From: Kappaphycus alvarezii
Taxonomy: Eukaryota > Rhodophyta > Florideophyceae > Gigartinales > Solieriaceae
Direction: 5' to 3'
DNA length: 64,000 bases
Assembly: GCA_002205965.3 (NCBI GenBank)
Contig: NADL03000650.1
Span: 186,001-250,000, forward strand
The position numbers and the translations under genes are program-made. Every line of letters starts with the position of its first letter. Positions within the stretch are counted from its first letter, which is position 1. The notes beneath the pieces are model-generated. The model was not told the DNA's origin, searched no databases, and saw only the letters and a program-made list of their open reading frames with translations. Shown piece by piece: positions 21,992-33,402 of this stretch.

Positions 21992-22165
21992 TGCACGTGA
22001 CCGATATTGACCACCCGGTTAGTTCTTAACTCATAGTCGGTCAGCGAGTGTACACTCAAGCTAGAAACATAAGGAGTAAAAATTGATTCTAGATACGGGG
22101 AGTAATGAGCAAGTATCATCTCTCCTCATGCACGTGGCCGACGTGAACCACCCGGTTGGCACTTA
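21992..22165 (+). repeat. Pair of CACGTG-containing direct repeats
   Basis: Units at 21992-22028 and 22129-22165 share TGCACGTG-CCGA, then GACCACCCGGTT or GAACCACCCGGTT, then a CTTA end. The first is preceded by another GCACGTG, making a double CACGTG (E-box-like) site. Confidence 0.65.
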
Positions 22166-22305
22166 GCAAAATATTCGGTTCCCGCGCTGGAACCGTCATG
22201 CTAATGCCATAAAGCTATCATTTACCAACGTGGTGATTTAAGTACAGTAGATCTCATGAGTTACTGTTTGGCTTTGTATATATTGTACTGTACATACAGT
22301 ATAGA

Positions 22306-22344
22306 ACAGTACAGTACAGTACAGTACAGTACAGTACTGTACAA
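22306..22344 (+). repeat. (ACAGT)n pentamer tract
   Basis: Six perfect ACAGT units followed by ACTGTACA, so the end folds back on the tract. A second shorter tract of CAGTA units lies at 22426-22445. Confidence 0.9.
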
Positions 22345-22775
22345 TGATGGTAATAAATATACGACAGGAAGCGTTGTTCACTGCAAGTCCGGAAATATGA
22401 ATGCCTTTTATACGAGAACCAGGGGCAGTACAGTACAGTACAGTGGCGACTGATGCCATAGGACAAAACTGTACTCAACAATAAAAAATAATACAACCCC
22501 CCTCTGAGCAAATTTCTCGACAACCGTACAGCAAAATTAAAAACAAATATGCCCAATCAGCTTTTCTGGTCCACAAACGGTGGAAATGGGGCTTCTTTTT
22601 ATAATTTTTTGTTTTTGCGGGGAGTGACTCACTGAAATACTAAAAATGGGGCGATTGTTGCCATAGCAAACCTACTCTAAACGTCGAGTTATCTCGAGTT
22701 CAGTTCTTTTGAAGTGAGAATAAAGAGTAGCTGGACTCCCTTTTACCCTCCTACCGACACAATCGAGCTGTAAAA

Positions 22776-23472
22776 ATGCCAAGAGAACCTCAACTGGCAA
22801 CCAGCAAGCGATTGCAGGCCTCTGCACTTCAAACTGCTGGCCACTCTCTACAGTCTATCGTAAAGCAACTTAAGAGGTCCCAAAAGTCATCAAAGCTTAC
22901 CTTTAGGACCCCCAGAGCCATGTGGATCGCGGCAAACGTGAGAATCACCAAAAAATGCCGGTCGGTGATGAAAGAAATCTAGCCCGGGCGGCCTCCATTT
23001 TTAAAAAAGGGCTGAAGAGTTACGAGATGAGCTCAAATTCCCCATATCTGTCTCCTGAACAAAAGTTCACCTCGGCGGCAATGTTAAACTTCGCTACAGC
23101 AAAGTCAAAATGACAACAACTCTGACGAAGTAGCACGAAATTGATCAAATGGAATGGGGGCGATTTTACAGCACAAATGGTGCGCGATGGTGGATCGCTT
23201 TGGTATTTAGCGATGAAAAAGGTTTAATTATGATGGCCCTGACAGATGACGGTGCTATTGGCTTGATTAGGGGTCATTCGTGGAGTGAAAATGCGCTCCT
23301 TCCTTTCGATCAATTTTGTGCTGTTTCGTCGTACTGTACTTGCCATGACGCGTATACAGAAAAAACCCAGGTTTTAAAGGGAATTGCGTTTACCGAGATG
23401 GAAGCATTTTTCAGAAAAGGCTCCGGCAATAAATATAGCCAGTTTGAATTTGCTCTTTCCCCAACAACATAA
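22776..23472 (+). pseudogene. Tc1/mariner-like transposase relic (plus copy)
   Basis: N-terminal helix-turn-helix part reads LQTAGHSLQSIVKQLKRSQ (typical of Tc1: AGHS, I, K-LKRS). It is followed in another frame by MPVGDER and SPYLSPEQKFTSAAMLNFAT, which resembles the conserved 'LSPE-K--RL-FA' region. Then ARWWIALVFSDEKGL carries the first catalytic Asp (FSDEK). Later DDE motifs are not recognisable. Three frames and stops show it is dead. It is oriented towards the minus-strand relic ending at 23627. Confidence 0.6.
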
Positions 23473-23626
23473 AGACGAGAGCTGAAGCTTTAGTAGTCTA
23501 TCTTTCTACCTTTAGCGTGTAGGATACTGAGGCAACGCCTTTGTTGATTTGAAAAGCTTATGAAGCAAACCAAGGTCAATATTCGCCCATCAGTTTAACA
23601 TACGTACAGTCAGCGATTCCACGTCC

Positions 23627-24423
23627 TCAAAATAACTTTCGTTTGCGTATAATACGCTCACTAGGATGCCCACAGATTTTCGATAGGGCTGAGATCGGAA
23701 AGTAGACAGGACAGTATAAAAAGGGGATGGAATTATTCGAGAGCCAATTTTTTGCGAACATTAAGAGGATGTAGAGTGCTCCACCATGCATAAAATTCCA
23801 ATCCAAGGGGAGCTCTTTCGCAAATGGGAGAAGAAAATTTCCAAAGGTCTTTACATACTTTCTTCCGTCCTTCTTTCCGTTCAACTTCACGAGGGGTGGA
23901 AGGTTTTTACCAGAAAAAAAGCCCATACCATAATGCTTTCCCTTCTATTTGGGAATCTCGAAAAGTTGCTTTTCATTTCTTAAATCGTGCTACTTGTATG
24001 CTAATCCACCATACCCGTCTAAATTTAACGTTTTTATGAGATCAAACAATTTTGGTCCATTGCGAGCAAGTTCAAGTGACTTTTCAGGTAGTCCAGGATA
24101 GATCGCCTGCAATTTGCTTTTCTTCCATTGCTGGAGTTCGACAAACTCTTTTATATCGTAAGTGCTTCTGTTTCTGTAGCAAAAGACGCAAAAATCGTGA
24201 TTCTATTGGAAATGACAAAGCATTTAATAGGCCAGCTGATCCCATTTTCCCTCTCTTGCAGTATGAATGATTCTCTAGTTCAATGCTTCGGTAAGCTTCA
24301 CTGGTCTTCATGGACTTTTTTTTGATTCAACATCGATGTGGGGCCTTGAAGAAGCGGTGAATGACGTCACGAAAGCGCCCGAGCTCTTGGGCAATCGCTA
24401 AAATCTGACCCTTTTCGAAGGAC
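23627..24423 (-). pseudogene. Tc1/mariner-like transposase relic (minus copy)
   Basis: From ATG 24423 the minus strand reads MSFEKGQILAIAQELGRFRD (HTH). It is followed by KLTEALN-RIIHTAREG, then LNLDGYGGLAYK-HDLRN (position after the first catalytic Asp; the FSDEK itself is mutated). SIMVWAFF, LDWNFMHGGALYI (second Asp replaced, since QDNA would be usual), AKNWLSNNSIPFL and SDLSPIENLW (catalytic Glu of the DDE/D triad) complete it. Length is near the family's usual 340 codons after gaps. Multiple stops and shifts. Confidence 0.75.
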
Positions 24424-25170
24424 ATAAGAGTAGGCTTGCAATGCATCTCTGGAAGTTAGAAGAGCAAAAAGTGTCACTGAACATTCGTTCTCAGAGATGG
24501 GAGGATACTGAGGATTTATTTAAACTACTATCAGTCAATTTGACCTGGTCGTTTGGCGCGAAACACGGGTATCGGTCAGACTGCGGCTATAATTTTTGTC
24601 GGGTAATTCATACAGAAATGCTTCCATCTCAGTAAATATATAAGATTTTAGAAGTATGTCTTTTTGCAGACGTACGGTTATCTGTTCTGTATTGCAACTG
24701 GGTTTATTTTAAAGAACCATAACTTTTTTGGGATATGCTGAAAAATGCTTACTACCGCATTCTTTTAGCTACCACTTTTACAATCACAGAGTTTCCTGGT
24801 GCCTCATGGTCGTTTCAACACAATAGTTTACAAAACAGTACAGTTTATGAGATATATAGTACAGTACTGTACAATATATACACATGTCTGTATTTACCAG
24901 CTACTACAGTATGTGCCTCATTCCAACACCAAATATCTTAAATAAAGAAAGATGTGGGCTTTCCGCGATTTCTGACCAATAGAATGGGCAGTTGTTGTGA
25001 CGTAAACAACGATAGTAGAAGAAAACGGAATTCTTTAGGATAACTTCCATAACTCCAATCAGGAACGACGAGAGCAGAATCAGATATGCGACAATGGTAT
25101 CTGCTGCGCGTTGTCGGAAAAACAAGCTTGAAAATGCCCACATAGCTGTGCTTTCTACTGTCTACATTCT
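24424..25170. other. No recognised gene
   Basis: AT-rich, with short frames of no recognised family. A fold-back GTACAGTACTGTAC lies around 24860-24873 and a partner ACAGTACAG lies at 24835-24843. Confidence 0.35.
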
Positions 25171-25176
25171 TATATT

Positions 25177-26035
25177 TTGTGCAGAATGAAAAGGGAATAC
25201 CTAAATTCTAAGAGGACTGTTTCTTTTTCCACCATCCGCGCTGGCACACCACCTGAATTCTTCGTCCAGCCGTATCGAATGTCGTACGACGCGTTTATGA
25301 ACTTGGCTGAGAAGCTCGTTTTTGTAGAACGCCGATATTTTCGTCGGAGCTGCCCTTTGATAAGACTCTTTACAGCACTGCGATGGCATGCTGGTAGCTC
25401 ATATATCAATATATCCTTTGCACATATTTTTCTGTATCTACAGTGTCCTACTACATCCATTACACTTTAGATACCTTTAGAAGGGCCCTCTAGATAATTT
25501 AAATTTTTTCCTACGATAACGATATATAGCTGCGAATTGTTGCAGAATACTTTTTGCAATAAGGTTTCAGCCCGTTTCGAATGAGTGCTAGCACTTTGGA
25601 CGGCATTTATGCAAAAATTGCGGAACTTTCTCCCTCAAAAGTTTCAAATTACTCAACGCACAACGATAGGAGAGGGATTTAGCAATCAATAAAGGCAATT
25701 TGTTATTTTCCTTTATAGATTAACATTTGTGTCCTGCTTATCGACAGGATCCGCACATGAAAGTACCGCCTTTCCGATGAGCAGTCCCATCAAGCTACTG
25801 TTAAAGAATGGTGGAGTGTTACTGGATGGATCTTGGATCACGGCAGACGAATGATATGTATGTGAGAACAGAGTTATTACTCCATGGTCCGGACGGATGC
25901 TTTCTGTGGTCAAGGATTGCTTTAAGTATTGGCATTCATCAGCCCGAATGTATTTAGAGCAGAGCTTTGGAATGCTTTTTGCGAGATGGGGTGTCCTGTG
26001 GAGACCGCCTCGATGCACAGTGTAAAGAAATGTGA
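25177..26035 (+). pseudogene. PIF/Harbinger-like transposase relic A
   Basis: DDE transposase of the HARBI1/DDE_Tnp_4 type. The N-terminal part reads PPEFFVQPYRMSYDAFMNLA then LIRLFTALRWHAGSSY, the usual 'R-RM----F--L ... ALRWLAGGSY' pattern. The middle is degraded. The C-terminal part (25730-26030) reads GSAHESTAFPMS (PGS-HD-like), GSWITADE, VITPWSGRM, CFKYWHSSARMYLEQSFGML and FARWGVLWRPPRC, with the catalytic Glu in LEQSFG intact. Stops and shifts interrupt it. A Myb/SANT-like gene lies convergently at 26417-27060, the normal partner for this superfamily. Confidence 0.7.
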
Positions 26036-26416
26036 AGGTCATTGTTATTTTTTTGCAAACTACAGAAATTTATAATCGACAAATACAACGATTTTGTATC
26101 CCCCAACATCCTATCTCCTTCCAGGATTGATATTTTTCATCATAGTGAACCAGAAGATATGACAGTTCATATAAAACATGAATGTGGTTAAGAAGAGGTA
26201 CTGAATAGAAGACGTCGAGATCCGGAATCAAATGAACAACGAAAGTCTTTCACGGAATAGATAGAGACAAGGAATCAGAGGAGATCAAAAGTTTTATTTA
26301 AAACAGTACGAAGTAACGTGGTACATGTACACAAATAAAATACATTACGCTTCGTTTTGTGGAGGGTCAACATCGTTGGGAGGGCTAATATCTCCTAAGC
26401 TGCTCATTATGACATT

Positions 26417-27060
26417 TTATATCATTCTAAGTACTATCTGGAGACGCCTTTCAAGTAGTTGCCTGTTCACTGTCTCATAGTATGATGGATCGAACTCATT
26501 CCCTTGAATACTCTGAATGGTGGGATTTTTTGCCTCTATTTCCATTAAACTTGTTGCAGGCGACGATAATTTTGTTGAATTTTCTATCCCCATTATGTTT
26601 GAGTCTAATGAGCTTCGAGCTTCTTGGATTAAGATAAGCTGCGGAGAAGAACTCATCTCAGCCATCTTATAAATAGCAGCTGCAACAGACTGAATTACCT
26701 CCTCTCGTTTTCGTTTACGCGCAGAACTTTGATCAGTGGGTTTATGTGATCGATTCTTATCAAGGTCTCCTACTTCAGCTGCAATTTGTGTGTTTGCAGG
26801 CAGTGCTCGCAATACTGCCTCAAGACTTGATAGATTTCGGAAAACACTGCAAAGAGTCATCTCCGGAGGTAAAAGAGGGAATGTTGACGGATCACTGTGC
26901 ATAGAATTGGGGTAATTCTGGAATGCAACTGTGAGAGATGATTTAAATTTAGTCCACCTTTGCTTCAGCGTCGTTCCATTCCTTACATATAAATTCTGCG
27001 TTAGATAAAACTGGAGGAGTACTCATTCTGTAATGCCTTCAGACTCATCCAGAATTTCAG
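26417..27060 (-). pseudogene. Myb/SANT-like companion of Harbinger-like relic A
   Basis: The minus strand reads RNGTTLKQRWTKFKSSLTVA then FQNYPNSMHSDPSTFPLLPP, and a long frame down to 26417 with a nuclear-localisation-like ARKRKREEVIQSVAAAI. The 'LK-RW-KF---L' block resembles the trihelix/SANT-like domain of Harbinger accessory proteins that bind transposon ends and import the transposase. The remainder is low-complexity Ser-rich. Placement opposite the transposase supports the call. The 161-codon frame itself is open. Confidence 0.5.
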
Positions 27061-28230
27061 GTTTGAAAGCTTATGAGTTGAATAATTCAGGAAATTCGCG
27101 AACAAAGGGATCATACCTACCGGAATCAAGCTCGGCTCTATACTTAATACAACAATACATCCGCTCTACTACCGTTTGATGTATGGGATCAGCAAGAAAA
27201 TGGCAGAGACGGGCGGTCTTATTTCACGTCCAGTTCGGTTCCCTCCTTCTCGACACACTGGCGCGATGGGCATTAACTGTTATTTTAATAACCCAATGTA
27301 GCTTCTGTAACAGTTTACAACTCTCAAAGAATTTTATAGACAATACTGTAGTTTACTGTCTAACTTGGAACTTGGCCATTACGTTTATGCGCTGTACAGT
27401 GCTGTACGTTTGAGCTGATTAATTTGAGATCAGCTCAACAAAGTTTAGGGCTAGCCTCTCACTGTAGTCTACATGGCTTCTGTAAACTTCCTTCGATCAT
27501 ACGGAAGCACCAGTCGACTCGCTTCGAGGTCTATACGAGCCCCGGTCTTCCTCCACCTTCTTCCTCAGTAACTGTCCTCATGGGGTTCCCCTCTCTCCTC
27601 TCTCCTTCTTGGTCCATCACTCTTTCTCTCTCTATCTTTCACTCGCGCACTATTTCTCTCTCTCCCTCGCCCTGTCTCTCTCTCGTTCACTCTTCCATTA
27701 ACCTGTAATGTGGGATTCAACATTTTCTCACTCTTACACTTTCTAGTAAGATCAATGATAGTGCGTTCATCAGTTATTCCTGCCTTTCCGAGCCTATTAT
27801 CTGGAATAGCCCTCGCTTCTGAACCTTGCATACCAACGCGGCGTTAAAAAAGCGGACAAAAAGGCTTCAGACAAAGATCGAAGACGCAGAACGGGTGGAT
27901 ATTCAGACGTAAGGGTCTCAGGCCTTACTGTTACAAATGATCCGAAGCCAAAAATTGTACGGGTAGTTGATATCTGCCTTGATGTTGTCGGAAGGGGCGG
28001 ATCGAGTGAGGCCGGCATTGGCAGTTCATCACTGGTTTCGAAGTGTTGAGATGAAGGGAGGTTGGCAGCGGGTGCATGGTGATGTGATATCGGGCTGGCA
28101 AAGATAAGTTGTAGCAGTGGAGGTGGCGCAGAATTGCGAGGGTAAAGCGGAGTTGAGACGATAGTCTCTTGTTTTCGCAGTGAAGAGGAAGGTTGTTCAG
28201 TTTCTTCATTAACATAATCTGTACCATTGA
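27061..28230. other. No recognised gene; CT-rich tract
   Basis: Contains a strongly pyrimidine-rich stretch (27585-27690, many CTCTCT runs) and GCTGTACAGTGCTGTAC at about 27391-27407. Short frames on the minus strand have no recognised domain. Confidence 0.4.
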
Positions 28231-30875
28231 GCTGCGGGTTTTCTATCTATTGATGTATGACGACTATAGAGGACAATTGAACTCCGCTACCCCAGTGCTT
28301 CGAATCGCAGTCGTTTTGACCAAAAAGTTCAGTCGCGATTAATAAATCAGGATTCCATGTCGTAATCCACGTCGGGATTTGCAAGAGAGGGTTCAGCAAG
28401 TACTGCGTGGTATGATTTGCAAAAATAATATACGTCCAATGTTAAATCGCCATCCCATCACTACGGCGCTATATTTTGCATTCATACCTTGTGAAAATTA
28501 TTGTAAAGACCCTCTAGCGGTTACTTGAACCTGTGTATTAGTTAGAAAATTGCTATTATGTATAAATTTAGGTAAAAGAGGGCAAAGAATACTGAAGAGG
28601 CTCCTGAGCATTAATTAATTTTTATAAAGTCTCTAATACGGGAGTAAGTCATATATAAATCGAATAATCCCTTATTTTCTTTCAAAAACCGAGTATATGA
28701 ACCAGAAATCACCATAATTGGCATTTTACCAATAATTTACTACTAGTATTCAAATTTTCTCCCGCAAAAATTCGCCAAACCCCTCTTTGCTCACTTTAAT
28801 TAAAATTAAGTCACACACCTACGTGCGTGTAACATAATCTCCCATAAGAATACCAAAGGTGACCGCTTTCCTTTATATCTATTTCGAGAAATTGTTCTTT
28901 CACCGTCTAAATACCATCCAAATCTACTTTTTCATAAATATTGCACCCACATCAAAGGCTAAACTAGAAGTATAGAGAGATTCTGCAAGATACATTTGCA
29001 CCATCTCTCATAATTGAATTAAAAAATCATTCGAACTACTGCTTTCATAATAAATTGTTTTCAACAGAGTTAAAAAAATTTTCTGTTACATGCTAATAAC
29101 TGGAAAGTTTTTTCGAATAAATACTTAGGAAACGACCGATAGTTATTTAGCGTAAAGGTCTTCATTAAATTAATTAATTTTGTTTATAATCTACAGCTTT
29201 CGGTAGAAAAAGGTTTAATGATTACTGCCGATTTGTTTCCACCGGGAATGTAATACTTTGAAAATGATTATTTCACAAATTCTGCTCATGCAAAGAGAAT
29301 ATAAAAGATACCTCTCATTGATTTATAAAAACAAAATCAGAAAATTGTACTGTCTACCAACCTCTCTCAAGATTTATTATAATAATTTTATTTATCTATT
29401 GTAGCAAAATAATTGAGCAAGAGTTTATTATTTTAGAATAAAGGTTAGTATCATCTATGCGAAATTGACGACTAGCGTCAAATCATAGCCCCGGAAACAG
29501 TCTGAAATAATTTATTCTAATGATTCAATTTATCATTTACAAACTAGCTTTACGAAGTACAGTAACGATTTGAAATAAGCATAAAGTTAAAGCTTCATTT
29601 ATGAAGTTGCACACGTAAAATTCGTTTCACTCAGAAAAATCGTGCTCTATAAGCAATGTATGCACTATTTCCAGATTTCACTTCTACTATTACGAGGATT
29701 TATCCTCACCTGAGTTTTTGTGCTTTAGTTTATTTGAGGTTGGAATATAAACTTTAGAAATATACGTATAGATTTTTACAAGTGAAATGTGTTTACTGCA
29801 ATAGTCGAGAATTGTTTCACAACTCAGAAGTTCTCCTCAAAACCGCCTTCTGAGTAGAATTTAGCGTTCAATATGTCTGTTGTGATGAAAAGGCAGACTT
29901 CATGACAATGCAAAAGTTATTTCTCAAGTGAAACTAAATTTTTCATGTTATTAGGCATGTTACAGAATTCATTTAACAAGGAAATACAGATAAATCTGTG
30001 CAAAAAACGCGAAATTTTCCTTTGTCTCAATATAGAGTGTCTTGATAATTTTTTAATGACTTTACTGGTATGCTGTCAGGAGCATCGTAGTTTACTGGAG
30101 AAGAAACGGCTGAAAAAATATTCAGAACAAACTATAGCTCATATTCATCCTTACATACTTACGTACGGAAGTTGGAAGTCTGGTTCAGAGTAATATACAA
30201 TAAAATATGATGAATGTGCTCTTACTGTAATAAAAAGGGCCTTTTTTATGTACAACGAGGGTATTAAGGTCTTGAAAGACGCCTAATTTACTCTACGGGA
30301 TATTTTTCCTTAAAAATTCCGCAGATGAGTGCTCTACCGTAAGTATCGTACATTACGGAAAAAATTGAAATAAAAGAGAGTATAAAGAAGCATTAAATAT
30401 TAAAAATGATGCTAGAGGATCATAATTAAATTATACCGGTAGAAATGGAACTTGATGGTATTAATAAGACCAGAGAAGTATAGAAACAGCAGGAAGCGGA
30501 TATATGAAAACATTTCCTTCATATAAAGCATCGAAAATAAATGTCCGGATGTTCCATATACTATATAGCAGTTTAAAAAAATGTACATCATAAGCGGGTG
30601 CAATAAATTCGACAGTTTAATGGCTAGAAAGTATGCTCATCTCGTAAAGTTTTTGCAGTTGTTCTTTGAGTAATTTAAGCACACTTGATGTAATCTTAAA
30701 AAAAGATCGGAGGCGACGCAAATCGCCCTTGAATGAAGACAGGAGAGCATCTCTTCTTTAATTATCCGAACTACTGAAGAGCAAACATTTTTGTATTTGC
30801 AACGTACATTTCTCATGAAGCATTAATATATTATTACTATTATTATTATTATTTATTATTTCAATATCTTACTCT
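28231..30875. other. AT-rich region without recognised genes
   Basis: Long AT-rich stretch with stops in all frames. The LTR-like motif GGAAGTTGGAAGTC occurs at 30167 on the plus strand, and an ATT/ATTATT microsatellite lies at 30830-30862. The 82-codon frame 29945-30193 is not recognised. Confidence 0.4.
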
Positions 30876-33402
30876 TTAGACTATATTACTGGCGATCTTG
30901 TCGCTCCGGTGTCTTCTTGAAAGGAAAGAGACCTTTTTTGGACCTTTTGAATTCATCAGTGACGATTTACGGATAGGCCTGATCTCTGTTGTTACTATTG
31001 TTGTTGAAGCCGTTGAAATGAACCCACAGTTATAAAAAGTAATATAATTGATATCCAAGGCATCCTTGTCCGCAGTGATGTATACCATAAGTATTTTGTC
31101 GGCTTTAGAAGAGCCGTTAGCAATAATGTCGAGTAGTGACTTGGTGTAACTGAGCATGCTCAAAACAATTTATCGGCGAAGAAATGAACAGAGATCCATT
31201 AGAAATTTATGTTAAAAATCGAGGGATTCGTCAAAGGAAAAAACGTCAGATGCTATGAAGTAGCTAAAAAAGATGAAATTTCTACTTGCGCAGTAGAGAA
31301 TATTGAGCTTTGGTGATGCACCCATGAGCAGGAAAATATATTCGAGCTGAAATGTGATTTCTTCGTTATTGGAGAAGCGGCGTTGGAGTATACAGTGGTA
31401 TGGATAGGGTTTATATGTTGGGGATATTACTAAAGATATTTTTTCGGTTATTGTGAAGGTGGGTTAATATTTTGTTCACATTTGTTCAAATGCTCTGAAT
31501 TAAATTGACATGTAGTAATATAGTTGGCCAAAGCGGCGGCAAAAATCTATCCCGGAGATTGTGAGTGGCCCTCACAAGATTTGCGCGAAGATAGCGGTAG
31601 TTTTCAAAAGAAGCTCCTTCGAAAATAGTGAAAAGCCTAGAGATGTATAAGCTTTTGGGGAGGACGATGAGATTGGCCAAAATATAATCACGAACACCGG
31701 CTACTTTGAATCAGATTTCTCAAGCATTTGTTGTGAAAGACTACGGAACGCGTCATTACCACAGAGGATGGTAACGTCAACATGAGCAACTATAAGTTAT
31801 TCTAATCCATCAAAAATAGTTTGGGAAAGGAGAGAAATATCACTGAGAGACGGTAACAGCCCGAGATCTTCTTTGGGGTTCTGCAGCAATTGTAGCAATT
31901 GTATGATTTCAGTAACTTGAAGCATGTATAAGTCGTAGAGCGGCTAGATTTATTTTAATAATTTTATATCTGCGAGTAGCAACTAGGGGATTGTAAGTAG
32001 AAATTTTGGCTATGAAATTCTGATGACTAAAGATAAAAAGCCCGGCCTACATTGTTGCTCCAAATGCATATTGTTTCAACTGACGTGATTGATTAGAGGA
32101 ATCGATCCGAGCACTGTCCGTTAATTCTAGAGTTACGAAAAAAGATGTTTTTATCCCTCTCAAGATGACCTTGCGATTCTAATCAAGCTTTAAGACAAAT
32201 AAGTTAGTGTCAATATTTCCAGTGGTCAAAAAGAATCGGCTTTGTAGAATTTTGGCGTTCTTTGGAGTATCAAACATTGAAATTGTAGTCAAGAAGTAAG
32301 TCTACAAAGCGTTTTATTTCTTTACATGTGGCGTCTGAAAATTAGGAGATATTTCTACGAGGATATTTAGGGCAAAGCGTCTCTGAAAGGCAGAAAGAAA
32401 ATTTCTGGATAGATCTGTTAATGAAGGAATATAACATACCGTGAAATATTGCGGCTAGTTTGTCACCCGCAGATAAAGGCAAAAACAAAGTTCCTCCAGT
32501 ATGACGAATATTAGTTTCTTGAAATTTTATTTCAGCTACAAAGTTACCGATTTAAGCTTGTTTATTTCCAATAATTAAGAGTTTATAAGATCCAAACCAT
32601 TTATTATGCTCCGTTTCACACGATAATAGTACTTCTTGACCTTGTTCAAAATTGACTACAGAAGAAAAAGGAATGTTGAACAGAAGGGCTTTTCGATTGC
32701 GTAGTCGGAAGTTAATTTTATCTATTGCTGCTCTAGCGAGAGATAAGGCACGAATCAATTCTAAAGTATTCTAGGGGGAAGTATTGGTGGAATGTAAGCG
32801 AGGGAGCATTCCGCAGAAAAGCAGTACGGGAAAATATTATCTTTTTTCAAAGTGTCTGCTTTGTTTTTAAGGATAGCGAAAGAGTTATATTAAATTCTAG
32901 CTGTAAAAAAATAAGAAGACTGTGAAGTAGATTTGGCGCAACGGTTCAGGGTATTTTCGTAGTCCCTAAGAGATTTGTCGCATTTCAAACCTGAAAAATC
33001 AAACTTGATACCTGCTATTGACTCAATGTCTTGGAGGCGAGGCTTAAAGAAGACAAAGCTTTGTTAACTACGAATACTGCCAGGTTATTTATTATTGACA
33101 ATGTAGCAAAATTGAAGGAACGTATGACAAGTGTCTTTTACTGGTTCTCCTTGTAAGAAACGGGCTGCTAAAAAATCGATACAAATAATCACTACGTGGA
33201 GGAAGGGTCTTGTAATATTTTTGGTTAGCATCAAAAGAGTGTCTAGATATGTCTTAGAGTTGAAAGGTATATCATCTTCGGAATGTGCTCTGAATTTTTG
33301 GGCCGTTGTCGAGAAGAAATGACAAAATTTAAATGAATACTTAATTTTTTTGTAGAGGCCGCTTGTTCCGGGGTTTTCCTTGTCTGGGAGTACCCTAGCC
33401 AT
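30876..33402 (-). pseudogene. Ty1/copia-like pol relic (IN, RT, RNase H)
   Basis: Minus-strand order from 33402 is integrase core, integrase C-terminus, RT and RNase H, the copia order. The core reads LYKKIKYSFKFCHFFSTTA, then PFLHVV and a shifted AARFLQGEPVKDT, like the 'HVVD-ATHFSAARFL' block of fungal and protist copia elements. The C-terminus (32758-32552) reads NFEQGQEVLLSCETEHNKWF then GSYKLLI. Near 32190 LESQGHLERDKNIFF resembles the 'KAR-V-QGH-D--K' RT block. 31163-30876 reads SYTKSLLDIIANGSSKADKI then ITADKDAL, matching copia RNase H. No catalytic RT motif survives. Confidence 0.6.

Larger units (their letters stand above)
21720..22775. other. Intergenic region with short repeats
   Basis: No gene. 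It holds two related 37-base units (21992-22028 and 22129-22165) and two tracts of ACAGT pentamers, described separately. Confidence 0.5.

Noticed and set aside
22238-22556. Minus-strand frames rich in YCTVLYCTV repeats
   Set aside because: Translation of the ACAGT pentamer tract, not a protein.
27565-27831. Minus-strand Arg/Glu-rich frame (RERETGRGRERNS)
   Set aside because: Translation of the pyrimidine-rich tract; no conserved features.
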